27,080 nucleotides of DNA from JBOGXF01 sp050694275 (GTDB lineage: Bacteria > Actinomycetota > CADDZG01 > WHSQ01): contig JBOGXF010000032.1 of NCBI GenBank assembly GCA_050694275.1, positions 1 through 27,080 of the forward strand, read 5' to 3'. A model generated the notes under the pieces. That model saw nothing but the letters and a program-made list of their open reading frames with translations. It did not search any database and had not been told where the DNA came from. The position numbers and the translations under genes were made by a program. Of this stretch, positions 22,714 through 27,080 are shown in pieces (within the stretch, counting starts at the first letter, position 1; each line of letters begins with the position of its first letter).

Positions 22714-22743
22714 AGCATACCGGGCGCTCCGGCCGATATCCAA
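22714..22743 (-). promoter_or_regulatory. Candidate promoter for aapJQMP
   Basis: On the minus strand TTGGAT (22743-22738), 18 nt, TATGCT (22719-22714). The -10 is good and the -35 is weak. It would give a leader of about 55 nt containing the AAGGAGG site. Confidence 0.4.
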
Positions 22744-22767
22744 AACCTGCCGCTCGCTCCGGGCGGG

Positions 22768-22773
22768 TAACCT
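22768..22773 (+). promoter_or_regulatory. Putative -10 hexamer for leaderless transcript of the orphan binding protein
   Basis: TAACCT lies 8 nt before the ATG at 22782, without a ribosome binding site. This is the same arrangement as before the patatin, hydrolase and RHH genes. Confidence 0.45.
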
Positions 22774-22781
22774 CGCCGACC

Positions 22782-23675
22782 ATGCTCACTAGGCTCTCCA
22801 TCGCCCTGCTGACCACGGCCGCGCTCTCTTCGGCCTGCATCCCCCCGGAAGACCCGCAGGGGATTCCGACGTTCGACCCGACCACTCACCTGGGGCAGAT
22901 CCAGCGCGCGGACACCCTGGTGGTCGGGATCGAGGACCTCGCCCCGCTCGTGTCACGGGACTCGTCCGGCGAGGCCGAAGGGTTTGCGGTCGAGCACGCG
23001 AGGTGGATCGCCGACGCCCTCGGGGTCGAGCTCGAAGTCCGCACCGCGCCGTCCTCCGCGGCTCTGATCACGCTGCTCGAGCGAGGCGTCATCGACGTCG
23101 CTTTCCCGACCGCGCCCATCACCGAGGAGCTCCTGCGGAACAATGTCGTCACCGACCCCTACCTCATCAGCAACCAGAGACTGCTCGTCCCCGAAGACTC
23201 CTCGGCTGCGGACGTGAGCGATCTCGCCGGCGACACCGTGTGCTGGACCGTCGATCCCGATACTGGCGTCGCCCTCGACGACATCGAGGCAACGATCCAA
23301 ATCATCCGGGCATCGACGGCGAGGGAGTGCGCACGCGTTCTCGGGAGTGGCGAAGCCCAGGCGGCGACAGGCCTCGACCTTCTGTTGGTCGCGATCATCG
23401 AGAAACTCCAGGCGTCCGGCAGCTGCCCCCAGCCCTTTTCCTGCTCGGCAAAGATCGTCGGGCCCGACATCGCCACGGCGGGGATCGGGGCGCTCGTCCA
23501 GCAAACGCAGCCCAGCTACAGGGACTTCGTCAACGAGGTGTTCGCCGACGCGCGCGCCGACGGGCGGTGGCTCGACGCCTTCCGGCTCCACATCGGGCCC
23601 TATCTGCCGGCCCCGCCCACACCACCCGGGCTGAGCGCCGAGGAGGCGGCGGCGCTGTACCCGACGCCGACTTAG
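22782..23675 (+). CDS. Orphan solute-binding lipoprotein (SBP family 3-like)
   Basis: A 297-residue exported protein. The signal peptide ends in the lipobox LSSAC, giving a lipid anchor at Cys19. QIQRADTLVVGIEDLAPLVS, EAEGFAVEHARWIADALGVE and LLERGVIDVAFPTAPIT follow the pattern of family 3 solute-binding proteins for amino acids. The rest is diverged, and a Cys pair (SCPQPFSC) may form a disulfide. It has no permease or ATPase of its own. It is transcribed away from aapJ, so it may feed the Aap permease with other ligands or act as a sensor. The ATG at 22782 follows the -10-like TAACCT by 8 nt. Confidence 0.8.
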   Translation: MLTRLSIALLTTAALSSACIPPEDPQGIPTFDPTTHLGQIQRADTLVVGIEDLAPLVSRDSSGEAEGFAVEHARWIADALGVELEVRTAPSSAALITLLERGVIDVAFPTAPITEELLRNNVVTDPYLISNQRLLVPEDSSAADVSDLAGDTVCWTVDPDTGVALDDIEATIQIIRASTARECARVLGSGEAQAATGLDLLLVAIIEKLQASGSCPQPFSCSAKIVGPDIATAGIGALVQQTQPSYRDFVNEVFADARADGRWLDAFRLHIGPYLPAPPTPPGLSAEEAAALYPTPT

Positions 23676-23718
23676 GGCCCTTAGGGTTGAGGCGACGCCC
23701 TCGGCCACGGAGGTTGCC

Positions 23719-24369
23719 GTGCTGTTCGGTCACAAGAAGAGAACCATGCCGCCCGCGGAGGAGGCCCTTGCCGGGCGGGACCGACCGGCGTTTTCGGTAC
23801 CCGACCGACACGCGGTGCTCGGCACGCCGATCACCCCGCCCTTCGCCGAAGGTCTGGAGACTGCGATCTTCGGCCTCGGGTGCTTTTGGGGGGCGGAGCG
23901 CGCGTTCTGGCAGACGCCGGGAGTAAACGCGACCGCCGTCGGATACGCCGGCGGCTACACTCCCAACCCCACCTACGAGGAGGTCTGCACGGGGCGGACG
24001 GGGCACGCCGAGGTCGTCCTCGTAGTGTGCGACCCGCAGAAGATCGGCTACCGGGAGCTGTTGAAGGTGTTCTGGGAGGGACACGATCCCACCCAGGGCA
24101 TGCGACAGGGCAACGACGTCGGGACGCAGTACCGATCGGCTGTCTATTACGCCGACGAGGCGCAACGAGCGGCCGCAGAGGAGAGCCGCGCGGCGTTCCA
24201 GCGTGTGCTCCGCGACGCGGGTTACGGCGACATCACGACGGATATCGCGCCGACCGGGCCTTTCTATTACGCCGAGGGCTACCACCAGCAATATCTCCAC
24301 AAGGTCCCCGACGGTTACTGCGGACTCGGAGGGACGGGGCTGTCATGCCCGGTGGGGGCCGCGCGGTGA
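23719..24369 (+). CDS. msrA: Peptide-methionine (S)-S-oxide reductase
   Basis: A 216-residue enzyme that reduces methionine S-sulfoxide in proteins with thioredoxin. The active-site motif GCFWGAE has the nucleophile Cys55. AVGYAGGYTPNPTYEEVCTG, GHAEVV and the DVGTQYRSAVYY block form the substrate pocket. The C-terminal YCGLGGTGLSCP supplies likely resolving cysteines Cys201 and Cys210. An N-terminal extension of about 45 residues precedes the core, as in many actinobacterial MsrA. It starts with GTG at 23719 after GGAGG. It ends 3 bases from the convergent receiver-GGDEF gene. Confidence 0.96.
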   Translation: MLFGHKKRTMPPAEEALAGRDRPAFSVPDRHAVLGTPITPPFAEGLETAIFGLGCFWGAERAFWQTPGVNATAVGYAGGYTPNPTYEEVCTGRTGHAEVVLVVCDPQKIGYRELLKVFWEGHDPTQGMRQGNDVGTQYRSAVYYADEAQRAAAEESRAAFQRVLRDAGYGDITTDIAPTGPFYYAEGYHQQYLHKVPDGYCGLGGTGLSCPVGAAR

Positions 24370-24372
24370 GGC

Positions 24373-25341
24373 TTATTCCACCCGGCGATCCATGGCGAAC
24401 GAGGAAGTCGGGTTGCGCTTGGCGACGCCCTTCATCTCGGTCGCGATCGTTACTGCCTCCCCAACGGCAGCGATGTCCCGGAAAAGGTTGGTAGCGATCC
24501 CTATGGATATGGCCATAATCGGGAAACGTTGGAGTTCCCCGCGGCGGTCGACGACTTCGATATAGCCGCGGGCGACATCCTCCGGGTTGTAGAGCGCGCC
24601 GACCGATGCATCCCAGGATTCGATGATGTCCTGCGCGACCGCCTCTCCTTTGTTCGCGTCGACGATGACGACGAAATCGTCTCCTCCCACGTGACCGACG
24701 AACCCGCCCCCCTGTGCCTCGACTGCGTCTTCGGTCGCGCGGGCCATCAGGCGGAGCGCGTCGTCGCCGCGCAGAAAGCCGTAGTGGTCGTTGTAAGCCT
24801 TGAAGTGGTCCAGATCTATGTAGAGGAGAGCGAACGGCACGCTGGCCGCGATGACGTCCTCCAGATGCAGCTGCAGGCGCACGTTGCCGGGCAGTTGGGT
24901 CAATGGATTTACCGACCGCATCGCGCGCGATCGATCAACAGCCACCCTGGCGCGCGCTACCAGCTCGGGCGGATCGAACGGTTTCGCTACGTAGTCGTCG
25001 GCGCCGGCACCGAAGGCCTCCAAGCGATCGCTCGCGCCTCCTCGCGCCGCGACCATGATCACGGATACGTTCCGCGTGCGTGGGTTGAGGCGAATTGCTC
25101 GACAGACTTCGATGCCGTCGATGAAGGGAACAGACAGGTCAAGGATGACGAGCTCAGGGGCCGTCTGCTGGACGACGTTGAGTGCCGCGCGACCGTCCGC
25201 GACGGATTCCACCGTGAAGCCCTCGAACTCAAGAAGCAGCTTGAGGAATGTGCGAACGGAAGGGTCGTCCACAGCGATGAGGACGGTGGCAGCCGCCTGC
25301 GCGGCGCGACCGCCCGCCCGCACCATTGACGCGTCTGCCAC
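24373..25341 (-). CDS. Response regulator with GGDEF-like (GGDDF) output domain
   Basis: A 322-residue two-domain protein. The receiver (about 18-135) has Asp25/26, the phosphoacceptor Asp68 in VILDLSVPFIDG, and Lys120 in AKPFDPPEL. The GGDEF-like domain (about 145-310) has LTQLPGN, the metal-binding Asp pair in LLYIDLDHFKAYND and the signature HVGGDDF (219-223). The usual Glu of GG(D/E)EF is Asp, and no RxxD inhibitory site precedes it. It may still make cyclic di-GMP, or the domain may be a degenerate sensor. The GTG at 25341 follows GGAGGGAGC. No histidine kinase is adjacent. A cyclic di-GMP riboswitch lies elsewhere in the window (15411-15497), so the signal is used by this organism. Confidence 0.88.
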   Translation of the reverse strand: MADASMVRAGGRAAQAAATVLIAVDDPSVRTFLKLLLEFEGFTVESVADGRAALNVVQQTAPELVILDLSVPFIDGIEVCRAIRLNPRTRNVSVIMVAARGGASDRLEAFGAGADDYVAKPFDPPELVARARVAVDRSRAMRSVNPLTQLPGNVRLQLHLEDVIAASVPFALLYIDLDHFKAYNDHYGFLRGDDALRLMARATEDAVEAQGGGFVGHVGGDDFVVIVDANKGEAVAQDIIESWDASVGALYNPEDVARGYIEVVDRRGELQRFPIMAISIGIATNLFRDIAAVGEAVTIATEMKGVAKRNPTSSFAMDRRVE

Positions 25342-25713
25342 GCTCCCTCCATTCCATCGCAGTCCCGACGGTGTCAGATGTGGTCGGAACGCGGTTTAAA
25401 GCAGTCGCCGGCCCTTGGCGGGGTGCCGGCGTTGTCGACCCGCTCGCCGCCGTTGACAGTCCTACCATCCTGCAGCGAGGAGCGATCCTGCCCGGGGAGC
25501 GATGCGGGTCTCGGCCCTGCGCGCAGGACGCGTGACCGGTGGCGCCGCAGAAAGACTCGGACCACTTTCGTTCTCCTCATGAGAAACGCGTAACCTCCAT
25601 CCAGCCTAGGGGAGGTCGGCGAGAGCGCGCATCCGTCGCGGGCGGTAGGTGGGCTACGGAGGATGGGGGTAGCAACGCTAAGTGCTCCTTCCCATAAGTA
25701 CGGCGACGTATTG
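25342..25713. other. 372-nt intergenic region between the GGDDF regulator and tnpB
   Basis: It holds the ribosome binding site of the regulator gene and, next to tnpB, the downstream flank in which the element's end must lie. A minus-strand frame at 25374-25832 is open but looks non-genic. TGACAAT...TTATGG near 25714-25690 (minus) is weakly promoter-like. I see no clear terminator. Confidence 0.5.
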
Positions 25714-27030
25714 TCAGGCCGCACTTGGGATCCTCGCCGGGGTGTCCCCCGACGAGCGACACCCTTCCACAGGGTGGCTCGGAGCCAAGCAAGACCGACG
25801 GCGGGCATCGAGAAGGTGCCGCCGCCGGTCACGCCGTGCGGGAGGGGCTCCCGCCCGACGGTGCGTGACGAGCAAGGAATCGCTCGTGTGCCCGCCGCCC
25901 GTGGCGGCGATGTTGCGGGCCCCGACGAGGTCGCGGTGGCCCAGATAGCTACAGCGACGGCAGGAGAAGGTGCGCCCCGAGGGCTTCGAGCGCGTCCCGC
26001 AGCGGGGGCAGGTGGACGACGATCCCCGCTCGTCGACCATCTTGATCGACACCCCGGCCCTCTCCGCCTTGTCCCTGAGACAGGACACGAGATGGGTCCT
26101 TCTCCATTGCCGCAGCCTGAGGTTGTGGTGACGCCCGGAGTCTTTGTCGGTGATTCCCGACAGGTCGCCCACCACGAGCGTCCCGATCCCGCGCGCCGCG
26201 GCCCAGGAGACGAGCTCCTTGGCGGCTTGATGCTGAGCCTGTCGGATGCGCCTTTTGTGGCGGGCCTCGGCCCTTCTCTGGGATGCCCGCAGGCGCCTGT
26301 AGCGGCGCGACCCGCGCTGTCCCCGGGGCGGGGCCTTGGGGGCCAGCTTCTTTCGGCGCGCCTTGGTGTCTTGGAGATGGAGGCGCTCCTCGGCTCGAAG
26401 CGCCCGGCCCGACACCAGCAGGCCGTCGCCCTCGCACGCGGCCGCGAAGAGGTGGATGATCCCGATGTCGACTCCTGCCACCTTGTCGGGGTCGAGGCCG
26501 GCGGCGGGGGTCACCGGGATCTCGGCGGTGACGTCGAGACAGAGCCGCCCGGCATCAAAAACGAGCGTCACCGACCTCAGCGCCTCCGCCGGATAGGGGA
26601 TGGGGCGAGCGAGCCGGACCTGCAGGACCGGGCATCCCCGCGCCGTGGCAAGCCGGACCGTCCGGCCCTCGAGGGCGAACGCCCCCTTTCTAAAGCGGAC
26701 CGGAAAGAACCGTCGCCTGCAGCGGGGGAACCCGACCACCTCGCCCTTGGAGCGCCGTTTGGCGGCGCTGATCCACGCTGCCGAGTAGCGCTTCAAAAGG
26801 TCTTCTTGGCAGATCCTTGCAAGCTCCCCAAAGGCCATCCCGGTGAGCTCCCGACATAAGGAAGGAAAGTCCACGATCATCTTGCACCCCCAGCGGCGCA
26901 ACGAGGCGTTGCAGTCGATCGCCATGGCCCAGACGTCGCCGGCGCCGACCATGAGGCCAAAGCAGCGCCTCTTCTGGGCGGGGGTCGCCCGCAGGGTGAT
27001 GCGGGCTGTGCGGTGCACGGTCTCTGTCAT
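25714..27030 (-). CDS. tnpB: TnpB RNA-guided nuclease of an IS200/IS605-type element
   Basis: A 438-residue TnpB. RuvC-I Asp188 is in VAGVDIGI, a zinc ribbon is formed by Cys341, Cys344, Cys357 and Cys360 (CPRCG...CRRCS), and RuvC-III Asp367 is in HRDLVGARNI. At RuvC-II, where most TnpBs have a Glu before Asp-Leu, this one has Gly288 (LVVGDLSGI). Glu334 in VDERGSSSTCP could take over, as in TnpB groups with rearranged catalytic residues. After ARNIAA the chain runs on for about 60 Arg/Pro-rich residues that overlap a structured RNA region, probably the omega RNA. No tnpA is present. It starts with ATG at 27030, 6 nt after TACGGT, without a ribosome binding site. Confidence 0.9.
   Translation of the reverse strand: MTETVHRTARITLRATPAQKRRCFGLMVGAGDVWAMAIDCNASLRRWGCKMIVDFPSLCRELTGMAFGELARICQEDLLKRYSAAWISAAKRRSKGEVVGFPRCRRRFFPVRFRKGAFALEGRTVRLATARGCPVLQVRLARPIPYPAEALRSVTLVFDAGRLCLDVTAEIPVTPAAGLDPDKVAGVDIGIIHLFAAACEGDGLLVSGRALRAEERLHLQDTKARRKKLAPKAPPRGQRGSRRYRRLRASQRRAEARHKRRIRQAQHQAAKELVSWAAARGIGTLVVGDLSGITDKDSGRHHNLRLRQWRRTHLVSCLRDKAERAGVSIKMVDERGSSSTCPRCGTRSKPSGRTFSCRRCSYLGHRDLVGARNIAATGGGHTSDSLLVTHRRAGAPPARRDRRRHLLDARRRSCLAPSHPVEGCRSSGDTPARIPSAA
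25714..27030 (-). mobile_element. Solitary tnpB (IS605-like/IS1341-like) element, ends not resolved
   Basis: The only element gene visible is tnpB; there is no tnpA in the window, so the copy is non-autonomous or retained for nuclease function. IS200/IS605 elements lack terminal inverted repeats and target duplications, so the borders cannot be set from this sequence. Confidence 0.6.
25735..25870 (-). ncRNA. Candidate omega RNA scaffold overlapping the tnpB 3' end
   Basis: On the minus strand the last part of tnpB folds into clear hairpins. One is a 7-bp stem with a GGG/CCC loop (25838-25844 with 25848-25854), enclosed by CACGC/GCGTG (25830-25834 with 25863-25867). The other is GGGTGTC/GACACCC (25740-25746 with 25758-25764). 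TnpB guide RNAs typically begin within the coding 3' end and run past the element's end. The exact ends are unknown. Confidence 0.5.
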
Positions 27031-27036
27031 GAAGGC

Positions 27037-27042
27037 ACCGTA
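27037..27042 (-). promoter_or_regulatory. Putative -10 hexamer before tnpB
   Basis: TACGGT on the minus strand lies 6 nt before the tnpB ATG, fitting a leaderless transcript. A second candidate, GATAAT (27064-27059), would give a leader of about 20 nt and overlaps the LexA-like box. Confidence 0.35.
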
Positions 27043-27062
27043 GCGGGAGGGTGCGACAATTA

Positions 27063-27078
27063 TCGAACGTCCGTTCCC
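27063..27078. promoter_or_regulatory. LexA (SOS box)-like operator
   Basis: TCGAAC-GTCC-GTTCCC matches the actinobacterial SOS box TCGAAC-N4-GTTCGA at 10 of 12 defined positions, with the core GAAC-N4-GTTC palindrome intact. It lies 33 bases before the tnpB start and overlaps a GATAAT -10 candidate. It could equally serve a gene beyond the window edge. Confidence 0.5.
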
Positions 27079-27080
27079 CT

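Noticed and set aside
25374..25832. Minus-strand open frame of 152 codons downstream of tnpB
   Set aside because: It overlaps the tnpB 3' end and regulator upstream region, has no ribosome binding site at its start and no recognisable domain; it is better explained by omega RNA and flanking sequence.

Overview
The window is a 27 kb piece of a high-GC chromosome that looks actinobacterial (Actinomycetota). The signs are the amtB-glnK-glnD nitrogen operon with a GlnR-type operator, a class E-like sortase, an AapJQMP-type amino-acid importer, an actinobacterial-type LexA box, and several genes whose start codon lies 6-8 nt after a TANNNT hexamer, as in leaderless transcripts. The exact lineage cannot be read from the sequence. 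No rRNA, tRNA or CRISPR array was seen.

Layout. 1-3540: an aldo/keto reductase cut by the window edge and a flavin-type oxidoreductase (both minus), then a patatin phospholipase with an apparent one-base frameshift, translationally coupled to an acyl-CoA ligase. 3541-7860: a cell-surface module. A long structured leader precedes an LPVTG-anchored protein, followed by a sortase and a fibronectin-type membrane protein; a convergent gene encodes another membrane-tethered protein with a repetitive acidic stalk. 7975-10906: alpha/beta hydrolase, zwf and pgl, coupled by 4-nt overlaps (oxidative pentose phosphate pathway). 10907-15135: a hairpin repeat and a GlnR box, then amtB, glnK and glnD.

15136-18205: a large palindrome, then a class I cyclic di-GMP riboswitch ahead of a secreted CAP/SCP-domain protein, a terminator, a secreted peptidoglycan amidase (minus) and a small ribbon-helix-helix protein. 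18220-22651: a second copy of the hairpin repeat and a minus-strand aapJ-(hairpin)-aapQ-aapM-aapP operon. 22782-24369: a divergent orphan solute-binding lipoprotein and msrA. 24373-27080: a receiver-GGDEF protein with a variant GGDDF signature, then a solitary TnpB nuclease gene with a likely overlapping omega RNA and a LexA-like box upstream.

The most noteworthy signals are the riboswitch-controlled CAP protein in the same window as a GGDDF regulator; the near-perfect 11-bp-periodic GlnR site; the two-copy 51-nt hairpin repeat with a covarying base pair; the uncharacterised structured leader before the LPVTG/sortase genes; the TnpB with a changed RuvC-II residue beside an SOS-like operator; and the recurrent leaderless promoter pattern.
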